Source: Arabidopsis thaliana (taxonomy: Eukaryota; Streptophyta; Magnoliopsida; Brassicales; Brassicaceae). From it: DNA of 64,000 nucleotides. The stretch covers positions 20,029,835-20,093,834 of the forward strand of contig NC_003076.8 in NCBI RefSeq assembly GCF_000001735.4. The letters are read 5' to 3'. A program made the translations under genes and the position numbers. Every line of letters begins with the position of its first letter. Positions within the stretch are counted from its first letter, which is position 1. Below are positions 36,701-50,894 of this stretch, in pieces. A model generated the notes under the pieces. The model was given only the letters and a program-made list of their open reading frames with translations. It did not search any database and was not told the origin of the DNA.

Positions 36701-38477
36701 ACCATGCCTTTGGTAATCTCAATAGAGCTAAAAGCAAGATAGTTATATTCCGTAGAAAATACTGTCCACAATGGAACTAGATTTTAATATTTACCATAAA
36801 AAAGGCTTCGCTTGTCATAGTTGACTTACCGTGTCATCTCTAACAGGTTGCTGACTTTGGTCTTTCGCGTATCAAGCATGAGACGTACCTCACTACAAAG
36901 ACAGGAAGGGGAACGGTACTAGAGATAGACTTTAACGAATTGATTCCTCTATTTTTATGATTTTATTTCTTCCTAGGGTGAAATCCCATTGCTTTTTTAC
37001 CTGTGTTGCAGCCTCAATGGATGGCACCGGAAGTTCTCCGAAATGAGGCTGCTGATGAAAAGTATATTCCCCATTTTCTGCTTGGGTTACCTAACTACTG
37101 TTCTACCGTTCATCTCTGAAAATGTTCCTCCTACTCTTTAAACTACAGGTCTGACGTTTACAGCTTTGGAGTAATACTATGGGAGCTGGTGACTGAGAAG
37201 ATCCCGTGGGAAAGTCTAAATGCTATGCAGGTATAATTTGCGTATTTAGGTAAATATTGCAGCTAATAGCTATATGGTCGCTGTTAAAATGCATCTAGTC
37301 CACCAACCCTATCAATATGCTGTACTCAGTAAAGGGTATTAGGAAAGCATACTACTCATTTTTGATATTTAGTAATATCAATATATGAATGTAAAACAGT
37401 ACAATGAATGATCTTTTACTGTAAATAAATACTTCCTGTGACTGCAAGTCCAGTGAGTTGATGATTGTTTTTTTGGGGGCAAATTGAAAGGGTAAATTTG
37501 TATGAATTAGAGCCGTCTTGAACATCCCTTCTGCTTAAGAAAGTTTGCATATTATGTTGTGAACACACAAAGTGAACCAAATATGAAGAGAATTCTATTT
37601 AGGATACTTGCAGGTGATTGGAGCTGTAGGGTTCATGAACCAGAGACTGGAAGTCCCGAAAAATGTTGATCCTCAGTGGATTTCTTTAATGGAAAGCTGC
37701 TGGCATAGGTATGTATAACACACTTAACATTACATATACCTTGCTAGAGAATAATTAGCCTCAATTGTGTTGCATAAAGTTTGGGACCAAAATCTGATTT
37801 TTCATAAACGACTTAGATCATATGCCACAGTCTCTGATTTTCGGAAGTAGATGCTAAATCTGCAAGTTTGTGTCATTTTACTTGTAGAATGAGTAGATAA
37901 AAACTAGTTTTGTAGAAATGTCAGCAAACAAAAACGGTTTTTTGTTTGATCGTGTGTTTATTGTATCTTTTAGCAAAGAAAGAAAGTGAATGTGCTTGTA
38001 ACTATTACAATGCAAACTTTGGAATAGTTGATAATGTGTAAAGAGACCTTTAAGTAAACAAAAGTTTGATGAGTGTAAGTTTGGTATCATTTTAGATCTT
38101 TTACACAAGAAATTTTGGTATCATGATTAGTGTAAGTTTGGTACTTTGGTGTCATTTTGGAGATTTTCTTTCAACCGAAACCTTGGTAGGAAATTAGAAA
38201 GTGTTATAGAAAAGATATTTAAACTCTATTAAGTTTAACTAAACAAAGTAGCTGATAAACATTCTTAAACTCTTACACAGCTGTTTGATTAATGTGTTTC
38301 TGTAGTAGATGAAGCAGCAGCTAATGTTAGTAAGATAATTTTTGCAGTGAACCGCAGGACAGACCATCGTTCCAAGAAATTATGGAGAAACTAAGAGAGC
38401 TTCAAAGAAAGTACACTATACAGTTTCAGGCGGCTCGTGCTGCATCAATAGAAAACTCTGCCCTCAAGGAAAAATAA
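33782..38477 (+). CDS. PAS-domain Raf-like MAPKKK (AT5G49470)
   Basis: Thirteen coding exons: 33782-34155, 34276-34729, 34802-35471, 35607-35647, 35735-35803, 36067-36167, 36266-36344, 36541-36639, 36847-36915, 37012-37061, 37149-37230, 37614-37708, 38348-38477. They give 770 aa in frame. An N-terminal coiled coil (about 8-40) and a Ser-rich basic stretch precede a PAS domain (about 97-205; [20 protein letters not shown]). A Ser-rich linker follows to about 475. The kinase domain has glycine loop GQGSCG (498-503), VAVK lysine K518, helix-C Glu E536, HRDLKSSN (D614), DFG (D632) and PQWMAPE (653-659), so all catalytic residues are present. Family knowledge: group C/Raf-like MAPKKK relatives of CTR1/EDR1. 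A sensory role for PAS is inferred. The chromosome 3 cluster AT3G06620-06640 is its close relative (from memory). Confidence 0.95.
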
Positions 38478-40875
38478 ACCATTAAATGGACCGAGCGGAG
38501 TCTGATTATGCGTTGAGAAAGCTGAGCTACATAAGCAAAGCAGAAAGGTGTTTCATGTTTGCGTTGAAGCGCAATGACGAGAAGCACCAAAAAGAAGGGT
38601 TTTGGTATATGCAAACATATTCTCTCGAGCCATTCTTTTGTATGGAATTGATTCTGAAAACGTCATCGATTGCGAGGCGAGCTAAAGAGGTTATTTATGT
38701 AAAACCATTATGCCTGTGACAGACCCAATTTTTTAAGAATAGTCTGTACAGGTGAAAGTATGAGATAGAATCAAGATTTGGAACACTGATTCTGAGTAAA
38801 TATTGCCATTTTTATTGGAACATGCCTTGTTAATGTTTGGAGTCAGGTTATTCTATTTTCTTTCTTAAAAACTCAGAAAGTTTGTTCATTATAACCTCAA
38901 CATCCCAAGTTATCAAATGCCACAAAGGTATGCGACTTGACTTAAAAAGGTGTTCATAGCTCTTCATTAGCATTATGCTTCGTGATATGTATGTAAATCC
39001 GATAATGTCACATTTACAAACTAAAGAGTTACTTAGTGTTCTGCTGTGGTTCAGATTGAATTCTTTCAAAGTTGACTTTTGTAACAGGTGGTGTGCCTTG
39101 GGTTTTGCAGAATGTTGTTCTTTTTGGCGCTGGAGATGTGTTCCTCTAGTGGGCCGTGTTGTCTTTGGACTTTTGGGCCTATGTATTGTTGTTTCTATTG
39201 AAAATCAAGTCTTTAAAAGAAAAAAAAAGGCTATGTTGCTCAAAAAAAAAAGAAAAAGGCTATTAAAGAGTAATCCACATAAATTACTCCAAAACTCGCC
39301 AAGCACAAGTGTTTTGAGGAAAAATAGAGAAATCACCACTTACACAACAACACCCAAAATTTAAAGAATCCGCAAGACATCTTATGTAATGTCACGACAA
39401 GGTCGGGTCACGGGTGCCCTTTGGATTTTTAGTTTTTAATCCGAGGCGTCAACACATCTAATGTATTAATGTAACATCCCCTACGAAAAATATGATTTAT
39501 AAGTAATACCCATATATATTAGTAGACAGTAGTTTAAGTTAAGAGAATGTGACAAGCAGTATCAGCCAAAAATCTTTGTAAAATATTACAAAAATATCTG
39601 ATCGTATACGTTACTGATCCTGACGATCAGAAACGATTTTCTTATGTTTCTTATCGACGACTTGCCTCTTTTGCATGGTGGCTAATATAATACTTACCTA
39701 ACAATTAACATTTATATCCGAAAATTTGGCTTTTTTACAAATGTTTGACCTTACAAGAAAACAAATTATCGTACGTGTGGTAACCGTAGACCACACTAAT
39801 ATTGGATACGTGAAATAAAAAATGAAGCAAATTGCAGTTTTGTTCTCCATCCACAAAATATTATTCCACCATGAAAATGATTCTTGTGATGAAAACGAAG
39901 ATACCTTCCTACTAAAAGACTAAAATTGTTAGAAAATGGGTCCATTTAAAAATTTGCGGATCCTATTGCTCGCAAGATAGACCTTTAGTTGATCCTAACA
40001 TGAAAAGACAAAATCAACTTTCTCAACGAATCAGATACCAGTCACTACTTTGGTGATGTCATGCACTACGTACGTACTTCCGACTCCAAATATCTTACCA
40101 CAAATTTCACTTCCATTAATGTTATTTATTCGTAACCGACCCTTTTTGTTTTTTTTTAATATTAAAAACTCGTATTTTCCCCCCTCTTAATAAATGTGAT
40201 ATATTTGTGATGGAGTCCTCTCTAAAATAGTACTCACTATTTCCTTCCTAAAAGAGAGATTTTTTAAAATATAAATTTCTTGTTCTATAAGATTTATTTT
40301 TCAATGTTTTGAATTTTATCAAATAATACTAATTCATTTCACAAAAGTGCCGTTTTAATACTTAAGTTTTGTGTCACAAAAAATATCATTTTGTATTTTC
40401 GATGCAGTTTTTAAAACTAAATCTCTTTTCTTTTTTTCTTTTCATCCCTATTACTTTAACTTAATAATTAAAAGATAAAGCTTTTTAGTGTATGTATAAA
40501 GGATATAATAGAAATTTATATAGTTTTCTTAATTAATGTAAAACATGTCAAAATAACACTTTTGTACGCTACTAATTATAGTTCTAAATTTCAAAAACTA
40601 TCAATTAAGAATCTTTGAATCTGTTGAATTAATATAGAGAAATAATTAGTTTAAGAAAATGGTCTATTTATAGCTTAACATTAAAAAATCTGAGGAACAA
40701 AAACAGTATAAATTATAATAACAACCAAATTTTGACCAAAATGATGAAATAAATAACAACAAAAAAATAATAATTGGGAGAAAAATAAGTAAAGAAGTAA
40801 CCAATCTTTCAAAGCAAGCTTTAGAGATAATATAGTCAAACATTTGACTTTTGAGCCACCTCTCATCCCTGGCCT
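38478..40875. other. Intergenic between the kinase and the EF-hand gene
   Basis: 38478-38820 is likely kinase 3'UTR. The rest is AT-rich with A-runs at about 39220 and 39243. A plus-strand frame at 38975-39364 has a composition unlike the neighbouring genes and no recognisable domain. No RNA gene was seen. Confidence 0.4.
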
Positions 40876-40883
40876 TATATAAA
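40876..40883 (+). promoter_or_regulatory. TATA box of the EF-hand gene
   Basis: TATATAAA lies 95 bases before the ATG, inside CCTTATATAAACC. It is followed by CACACGTC and a leader ending in a GAGAGAGAG run directly at the start codon. Spacing is right for a short, TATA-driven, stress-inducible type promoter. Confidence 0.6.
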
Positions 40884-40977
40884 CCTTACGCTCCCACACG
40901 TCTTCTCTAAAATCTCTTAAAGCTTCCTTCACAATCTCAAAAGCCATTTTTCAAATTTCAAACTCAGAGAGAGAGAG

Positions 40978-41460
40978 ATGTGTCCTTCTGGTAGAATCGC
41001 GATTCCGATAACCACCACCGCGAATCCAAATTTCCGACCAGCTTTCGAAATCATCGACACAGATCACGACGGTAAAATCAGCAGCGACGATCTCCGTGCA
41101 TTCTACGCCGGAATCCCTTCCGGTGAAAACAACGACGAGACGATGATCGGAACGATGATATCAGTAGCGGACGCGAACAAAGACGGATTCGTTGAGTTCG
41201 ATGAATTCGAGAAAGTTCTAGAAACGACGCCGTTTTCTAGATCTGGTAACGGAGGAGACGATGGATTGATGAAAGATGTGTTTAAGGTGATGGATAAAGA
41301 CGGAGATGGGAGACTGAGTTACGGAGATCTGAAGAGTTATATGGATTCGGCTGGTTTAGCTGTAACCGACGATGAAATCAAATCTATGATTCGATTAGCC
41401 GGTGGTGATTTAAACGACGGCGTTTCGTTCGACGGTCTGCTTAAGATCTTTGGGTGTTGA
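40978..41460 (+). CDS. CP1: EF-hand calcium-binding protein CP1 (AT5G49480)
   Basis: An intronless 160 aa protein with a calmodulin-like layout. Three canonical EF loops are visible: DTDHDGKISSDD (27-38), DANKDGFVEFDE (65-76) and DKDGDGRLSYGD (106-117, with Asp instead of Glu at position 12). The fourth (about 141-152, AGGDLNDGVSFD) lacks the first ligand and is probably inactive. Family knowledge: AtCP1 is a small cytosolic Ca2+ sensor reported as salt-induced. The MCPSG start could suggest a membrane anchor, but a second-position Gly is absent, so myristoylation is not expected. Confidence 0.94.
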   Translation: MCPSGRIAIPITTTANPNFRPAFEIIDTDHDGKISSDDLRAFYAGIPSGENNDETMIGTMISVADANKDGFVEFDEFEKVLETTPFSRSGNGGDDGLMKDVFKVMDKDGDGRLSYGDLKSYMDSAGLAVTDDEIKSMIRLAGGDLNDGVSFDGLLKIFGC

Positions 41461-44400
41461 AAAAAAAAGTTCGTTTTTTTTGACACCGCACATTTTCCAA
41501 CTTTATTTTGTTTCTCAGTTTTGTTTGTTTGTTTGCAGAAGTGTATTTGTGTCCACCCAGATTTTGTTTTATGTTGTTATAAAAATGTGAGAAAACTAAT
41601 GTTGGAACACTATTCATATATTTTGTGATTTACAGCAACGGCTCTCAAAAGTCTTTTGGGCCCAACCCACCAACGAATGATACATATCTTGTTTGATGTT
41701 GATACTATGTTTTTAAGCAGAGCAATCAAAAACTAGTTGTACATCTTTCTTCACTATCATTGAAAACTATGTTTTTAATACCAAACATTGAAAACATTCT
41801 AGAGAGTACAAATGCCTCTTCATCTTCTATTCTGAATCCAAATATATCAACCCCATAAATCACTTAACTGGCATTTAGCACCATGTATCTTTTCAATGCA
41901 ACCACTCTTCCAATGCCTATTCGAAGGAGAGAACTTTCATGTTTGTAGTACTTTTTTTTTTTTTTTGATTCGTAAAAGTACTTTGAGTAGGTCTTCCTTT
42001 GTTTAGTGTTGTGATGAACATGTAGAGGAATCAAAGTTTTTGATGAAAACGGTTCTATCTTATATGGGCATATCCCGGAACATTAGTTTGATAAAACAAA
42101 AGAAAGTGAAAAGGCAATGATACTTTCTCATTGGTTGTATAGAGAGAAAGGACAGAAAAACACATTAACTGTGTTCTACTTCCTTTGCTTACTCTCACTT
42201 TTCACAATTCAATCTTTAGATTTTTTCTATCTGAACCGTTTGGACCAGATATGGCTACTTCTTAGTAATGGTCTCTTTCTCTCACAGTTCACACGTCTGC
42301 CATGGCTTCCAGTGATGTTCTTCCTCGATTCTAATAGATTTATTGGTATCCGCATTCATGCGTGAAGGGCAAGGAAGGATCGTGCTATTTGATCATCTGA
42401 CTCGACCGAATATGTTAACGCATGTTGTGTTTGTATTTTGGTGTTTTGTGTTTATCTTTTTTGCTTGAAGATAGAATCATTTGATTTATCCAATATAGAA
42501 CATACACTTTCAGCTAAGCCATATATTCATACATAATTTTTGTCGATCGATTACCAATATTAGTTAATGGGGATGTTGAACCAAGCTTTTTATCCGGTCC
42601 ACCAAAGTCATGTCCGTATGAATTCCTATCTGCCAAAAGTCCATTATCACTATTGGCGGGTTAATTAAGCTCGTGACCAGTGTCGACCCTGAATTTTATA
42701 AGACCACATACATGAGGAAAAAATGGGCCGCTACATCAAATTTTGAATAATTTTATTATTCTGTTGGAAAACAAAAGAGATCTCTTAAGCCATACTGAAG
42801 TTTCGAACTCGAAGATGATACATCTTCACGAAACTACTAGACAATCGTATATTTTGCAAAAAGACCAAATTTTTGTGATAAGCTCTCTCTGTATAGAGCT
42901 AGGATTTTCCGATCGCCGTTCAAACGAATCTATATATCCAATAGGTGTTGATGAATTTGGGAAATACATACTTCATGAACAGCATAAATGCATAATTCAA
43001 TATTTGGTTCATACAACCTCTATTGTTTAATAATTTCTTTGTTGTTCAAAGTTTCCTCCCCAACTGCAAAATCGCAAAAGAGAACCTTAGTTATCTTGTA
43101 ACATCCAAATACACAGAATCTTGAAACCAAAATTGATAAACAGACTTTAAGATGAATCCAATTTGACCTAATCCAGATCGAGATCGAGACTACAAAAGCA
43201 CAACTGAAAATTTTGAAGAACGGTTTGAAATTAGAAGATGATCAAAGTAACCTTTAAGCTCGACCAATAAAAAATAATTACCAATCTTTTATCTCTCTTC
43301 CTGGACACGGATCCATACGTAGTTGTCACTAAATCTTCGCTGATCGGGATAAAGAAACAAACCTTCAACTAAGGGTTTGAGACCAAGAAGATCTTCTGAA
43401 GTTGCAAATGGATTAGCCGCATGGTTATTGTAAATCACATTAGTCTCATCGCGATTGAGTCAGTGAGTATTAGATGCTTGAAACGCGAGGTTTGTTTCGT
43501 GCACCGCCGAAGAATTTCTAATGTTCATACAACCCCAAACGCAGGCGCCACCACATAAATGTATTACTTATCCCACATTTGTATTTAAATCCCAAAAAAT
43601 TATATTTGAAGTTACTGTCTTTTCTTTGTCTGTTCTAACCTTTCATCTTGCTAGTTATCATTAAAAAACTACTATAAACTTTTAACGCTAAAGATGTATC
43701 ATGGTGATATTATTAGTTTAATTTTGGAATAAATTTTGGTGAAAGTTAGAATTAGATTGTTAATTTTCACCTCAACTTTATGTTATTTTGACCCCTAATT
43801 TTGTCTAGATTTGTTGATATTGCATCTGGACAACTTTTGCTCTATCGGCAAGATTTTGTTGTGGGATATGATTCGTGAAACCTCTTGAGTAAAATAGTGG
43901 AACTTATAGAGGAAATGTATAGATAAGAAAATTGAATTATAGAGTAATAATATTTTTTCTTAAATTTTGTGGAGGACTAAATAAATCACTCTAATATATT
44001 CAACCAGTTAAATTAGTTGTATTTATTAACATTAAATTTAACAAGTTGATACTGTAAAATTAGTTTATAATCTTGTATTGATCAAATTGTCTCACTTGTA
44101 TCTTCCTATAATCTCACAGTAAAATTTTATAATTAGTCAAATTTTGATACTAATATTTATGTAAAAAATAATTATTATTTTTATATTTCATTTAATATTT
44201 TGATAAAATAATAAATATGCAATGTCCAGCAATACTAATTTATTGAGGTTTTATTGTGTGTCATGGAGTTATTTTTTTCATGGATACATTTCGAAGAAAT
44301 ATAACTATGATAAGCATTACTTCAATTTACACAACTAGTGAGTTTTAAACAGATTTAGGGAATCAGCCAATATGGTTCAAAAACCTTTTTTGTAAAGATT

Positions 44401-45204
44401 TACATACATAATAAAGTTCAATTTGCAGGAAAAAAGCATTACTTGAAGATAATAAAAATTTTAGCGCTCTAATGAATTCAAACGACCTTCTCTTATACAA
44501 AAAAATCATAAAACTCATTTAAAAAACATAGAGTCGAGCTTGTCTTGTAGCGCAAACTACGCTTGAGAACTATGTGGTACCTCTTTAGTTTTTTTTTTTA
44601 ATCGTGATTTGCTAAATCTATTAACCAATCCAGTCATATTGTTAAAAACTATTGTGGAAGAAAGAGCAAAAGAGAGTAGGTGAAATCATTGGGCCAAAGA
44701 GGGATGCTCGATCGGGTTCTCCTTCAATTCCTTAGTTGATTCAAATTTTATTTTACAATCCATTAATAAATTAATTCACATATACCTTAACCCCAACCTT
44801 GACAACAAAAAAATCTTAAATTAAAATTTAAAAGATAAATCAACATTTCGTTGAGCTCATAGTATGTGAACTTTTCTAGTCATTATGGTTTGTCCTAAAA
44901 CAGTATGTGAACTTTTCTAGTCTTTTCATATCGCTGAGAGCTAAGTCATGTTTCTTATTCTTAAAACAATAGTCTCTACTCTCTCATAGTAATGTTGGTC
45001 TTGTCATAGAGGTTTTGATGTATAGTTACATGATTATTTGGTTGGGCTTAATTTCATTTTATAACCGTTGCATAAATATCATTCTACTTTTTTTCTGTAT
45101 TGGCGGTAATTCCTTCTTGAATATATTCCTCTAAAAAAAAATCAACTCGTCATTCTCGAATATTTTTAATTTATTTATATAAGAAAATAATAAAGGATAA
45201 AAAG
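41461..45204. other. Gene-poor intergenic region
   Basis: The CP1 3'UTR runs to about 41600. Beyond it I see AT-rich DNA, a T15 run (about 41952), and a 21 bp direct repeat AGTATGTGAACTTTTCTAGTC at 44861-44881 and 44902-44922. A 95 aa frame (42743-43030) follows transposon-like sequence (GTGTCGACCCTGAATTTTAT near 42681) but resembles no protein I know. No gene is called. Confidence 0.4.
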
Positions 45205-45607
45205 AAGGATTCTGGTGGATAGTTGGAACTTAGCCCATACAATATTACGTTGCATGGTTTACTCTATTTAGTAGTTACGTGAACCGTACGTTAGAGATTG
45301 AAATCAAATTGGTTTGGTTCAGAATTGGGTTTTGTTGGAACGATATCGGTTTGCTGTGGTACATAGTCGAAACTAGTTTAGGTGGATGATGAGGTTTCGA
45401 TATTTCCTTTTTTATTTGAGATTCGATATTACCTTATTCATATGAGATTCAATATTTCCTTATTTATATGAGATTCAATATTTTCTTATTTTTATGAGAT
45501 TCGTTCCTTATTTATACGAGATTGAGAGATTATGGCTTTCACTTGTCAATTATCTTTCTCCACGCAAAAACAAAAACCGTCGCTGTGGTGAAATAGATAA
45601 AATCAGA
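45205..45607 (+). promoter_or_regulatory. AGL83 promoter, paralogous to the AGL84 promoter with an insert
   Basis: Blocks shared with the AGL84 upstream region appear in order: GGATTCTGGTGGATAGTTGG, AGCCCATACAA, TTTAGGTGGATGATG, GGTTTCGATATTTCC, TCAATTATCTTTCTCCAC and AATCAGA before the ATG. Compared with AGL84, about 105 bases (about 45263-45377) are extra, and the GATATTTCC block is expanded into tandem repeats. Confidence 0.7.
45418..45517 (+). repeat. 26 bp tandem repeat in the AGL83 promoter
   Basis: Units start with GAGATTC at 45418, 45444 and 45470 (each 26 bases: GAGATTC, then GATATT or AATATT, then CCTTATT-type sequence) and a 22-base unit at 45496. A partial unit (GAGGTTTCGATATTTCC) precedes at about 45391. 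AGL84 has a single unit in the same place. Confidence 0.85.
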
Positions 45608-46351
45608 ATGGTGAAAAAAGGAGGTACGAAGAGGAAGATTGCGATTGAGACGATACAGAAGAGCGATTACCTTAGGGTTACTTGCACCAAACGTCGTGAA
45701 GGTCTCTTTAGCAAAGCTTCTCAGCTTTGTCTTCTCTCCGATGCACAGATCGCTATCTTAGCGACTCCTCCTACTTCTGAATCCAACATCTCCTTCTACT
45801 CTTTCGGTCACTCCTCCGTTGATGCCGTTGTCTCTTCTTTCCTCTCCGGGCAACGTTGTGTTCCTCTTCAGGAGGATACCAAAGAGATGAGAGAGGACGT
45901 TGCTATTTGCTTGTCTCGTACAAATCTAGGGTTAGGGTTTTGGTGGAACAACGAGAGCCTCAACAAATCGGAGAATCCTCAAGAGATTAGTGACGCTATC
46001 AACTCTATGTTAACGCTCTTGAGTAATCTCAAGGAATTGAGTGGGGAGGAAGCTTTAGTTAACGATCACAAGGACTTGAAGAAGAATGAGAGGAGCGATG
46101 TTGTTTTACAACACGGAACTCAATATGAAACCCTAAATCCTAACTCCAACACTACTACAATTTGTTGCGTCCCTGATGAATTACCTGCCAATTCCAACGA
46201 GATTGTTGGAATCTCACCAAATCCTTTGATTATGCTAGAAAAGAAGAAATCACAAATTGAAGAAAAGTTTGAGAAGGAATGGCAAGTTTCAGTTACTCGA
46301 ATTGAAAATGAAGCCACGAGTTCTTATGCAAAACGAAGAAGAAGTATATGA
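45608..46351 (+). CDS. AGL83: Type I MADS-box transcription factor AGL83 (AT5G49490)
   Basis: An intronless 247 aa protein if begun at ATG 45608, the start that aligns with AGL84 (MVKKGGTKRKIAIETIQK); the longer frame from 45494 runs through promoter repeats and is rejected. MADS domain at 1-60, then FYSFGHSSVDAVVSSFLSGQ and NLGLGFWWNNE, without a K-box. Residues to about 205 are close to AGL84. After about 206 the proteins part: AGL83 ends in a charged, coiled-coil-like tail (LEKKKSQIEEKFEKEW) and a basic KRRRSI terminus. Function is inferred only at family level. Confidence 0.92.
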   Translation: MVKKGGTKRKIAIETIQKSDYLRVTCTKRREGLFSKASQLCLLSDAQIAILATPPTSESNISFYSFGHSSVDAVVSSFLSGQRCVPLQEDTKEMREDVAICLSRTNLGLGFWWNNESLNKSENPQEISDAINSMLTLLSNLKELSGEEALVNDHKDLKKNERSDVVLQHGTQYETLNPNSNTTTICCVPDELPANSNEIVGISPNPLIMLEKKKSQIEEKFEKEWQVSVTRIENEATSSYAKRRRSI

Positions 46352-47127
46352 CCTGGATTAATTGAATTAGGAAAAAGAGCATTCTTATGCAATAAGGACA
46401 TTTACAATTATGCTTTAGTTAAATTAGTCTTTCCTAGAAGAATTATGTTAAGCATTACTTTGTTATATGCTCTCGTGTATATGCTCTCTCACGAGAGCAA
46501 GAAGCAAAACTTCTATTTATTTCTTTTGAACACAATTTGGAGTTCTTACACCAACTGCAGCCGTAGTTTTTTTTAGTAGAAACTCATATAATTAAAAAAA
46601 AAAAAAAAAAAAAAAAAAGAAAAGAAAGAGATGAGAGAGAATCTCTGAAATTTCTAACTTTAGAATCGTTTCTATAATTCTTATACGTTAGTATTTTTGT
46701 TTTTTGGATATAAAAGTAAAATATTAATACTTTTTGGTTTTTAGACACTATATAAATCCTATACGTTGGAGGTGCTTTAGTTTCTTACCACAAATCCCAA
46801 CGTGATGTCGTTTTACAACATAGAACTCAAGAGTCAAGATCAGTGGCGGACCACGTTGGTCTTGGGTGGGGCATGTGCCCTACACTGAATTCTATAAATC
46901 CTTTCTCAGTTAAAATTCAGTATAAGCAGCATGGCTCCAATAGAGTGCACCAAGTTTCATTTTCCATATAGTAGTCGATCGTTGGCTCCAACCTTACCAA
47001 ACAAACAATGAACCAAGAATATATATGTTTTAAACATTGGCACAGAGCGAACTCATCTATCTTTTGACATGAATTCTTTGAGAGATTCAGATTTTTGAAC
47101 TTGGAGTGACTACAAAGAGATTGCACC
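46352..47127. other. Intergenic with poly-A tract and degenerate MADS fragment
   Basis: A run of 25 A lies at 46594-46618. At about 46768-46835, GGAGGTGCTTTAGTT and GATGTCGTTTTACAACATAG closely resemble AGL83 coding sequence at about 46047-46120, so a scrap of a duplicated MADS gene is present. CAGTGGCGGACC (46841) begins a stretch that looks like the end of a plant transposon, but I could not find its partner. Confidence 0.45.
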
Positions 47128-47220
47128 ATATATACTTGTATAGTTGTATACACCACAACATTAGGGAAGTATCCATTAGTTAGCACCCATATATATACTT
47201 GTATAGTTGTATACACCACA
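47128..47220. repeat. 30 bp direct repeat, 63 bp apart
   Basis: ATATATACTTGTATAGTTGT followed by ATACACCACA occurs at 47128-47157 and 47191-47220 without mismatch. It lies in an otherwise AT-rich spacer downstream of SRP54; 47221-47721 shows no further gene. Confidence 0.85.
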
Positions 47221-47721
47221 TCATTTTTGCCTTAATTAATTACTAACAATTCAGAAATACCAAAAATATCTAAGGATAACTCTCACATTCATCGAATTAT
47301 TTTAAATGAAAAAGTTTCAAGCTTATGATTTTGTCAACAATATATTGCGGTTCGATCATCGATTATACTAACACAGACCATACTTAGTGTATATTCGATA
47401 TGCTTATAATTAGTTGCAAACATGAAAATTAGATTTTATGTTTATCATCAACATAATACCAAATTTGAATTTGGACGGTAAACTACTACGACAATAATAA
47501 CCCAACCAATAGACTATAAAGTTACAGATTAGTTAAATACATAAACTCGATTAACTAACACGGAGAATCACATATTTTCATGTCCTAAATTTTCTCTCAA
47601 TCACACTTCACCACTACAATAATATTTCAGTCCTGTCTACCAAAAAAATAATAATATTTCAGTCCTCGCTCAACACTCATTATCTCTAGTAGCTATGTTT
47701 ATAGTTTTGGACTGGAAGAAA

Positions 47722-50372
<2,651 letters not shown>

Positions 50373-50894
50373 TTTCGCTGCTCTCTGTATTCTTCTACCT
50401 CAAATTAGGTTGATCTATATATCTGTTGTCGGATTTTGGAAGATCTAGCGAGACGGGAGAAGCTGAGTATCTTTTTTTTTTTTTGGGGGTCAAACATTGA
50501 GTATCTTAGATTCATTTCTATATTCTAAAAAATTATAAACCGGTTAGGATCAAAACGATGGGCTTAACATAGCTCCATAGGCCCAATAGTAAGTTGTTCC
50601 CCTACTGAATTGAATTAGAACCAAATAAGTGCTAAACCAATGGTACAATTTTCAAAAAAATTCATCGTGAATACGGAACCGGCCTAATTAATTTACAAAA
50701 CCGCGTCCGTCTTCAATAGTAATGGGCCTGCGAGGCCTTTTTATCCCCTTCTTAAAAAACGACGGCGTTACACTACTCTAATTCCGACTACGGACGCCGT
50801 GTCGGAGTCGTCAGATTCGAAAAACATACAAAACCAAGTCGAAGCTTTTAAAACCCTAAATCCCCAAATCGGGAACTGAGATTCCGATTCGAAG
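50373..50894. promoter_or_regulatory. Divergent promoter shared by SRP54 and prefoldin 3
   Basis: The 522 bases between the two start codons (50372 minus, 50895 plus) contain three TGGGCY site-II-like motifs: GATGGGCTT near 50559, the reverse of GGCCCAA near 50580, and ATGGGCCTG near 50722. A telo-box AAACCCTAA lies at 50851-50859. This pairing is typical of plant genes for translation and protein folding. A T12-G5 tract lies near 50472-50487. Confidence 0.6.

Noticed and set aside
42743..43030. 95 aa frame
   Set aside because: No recognisable domain and transposon-like flanks; unsupported as a gene.
45494..45607. Upstream extension of AGL83 by 38 residues
   Set aside because: The extension lies in promoter repeats and leader, and the paralogue begins at the MVKKGG methionine.
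47128..47220. Regularly spaced repeat considered as a CRISPR-like array
   Set aside because: Only two copies in a plant nuclear genome; a simple direct duplication explains it.
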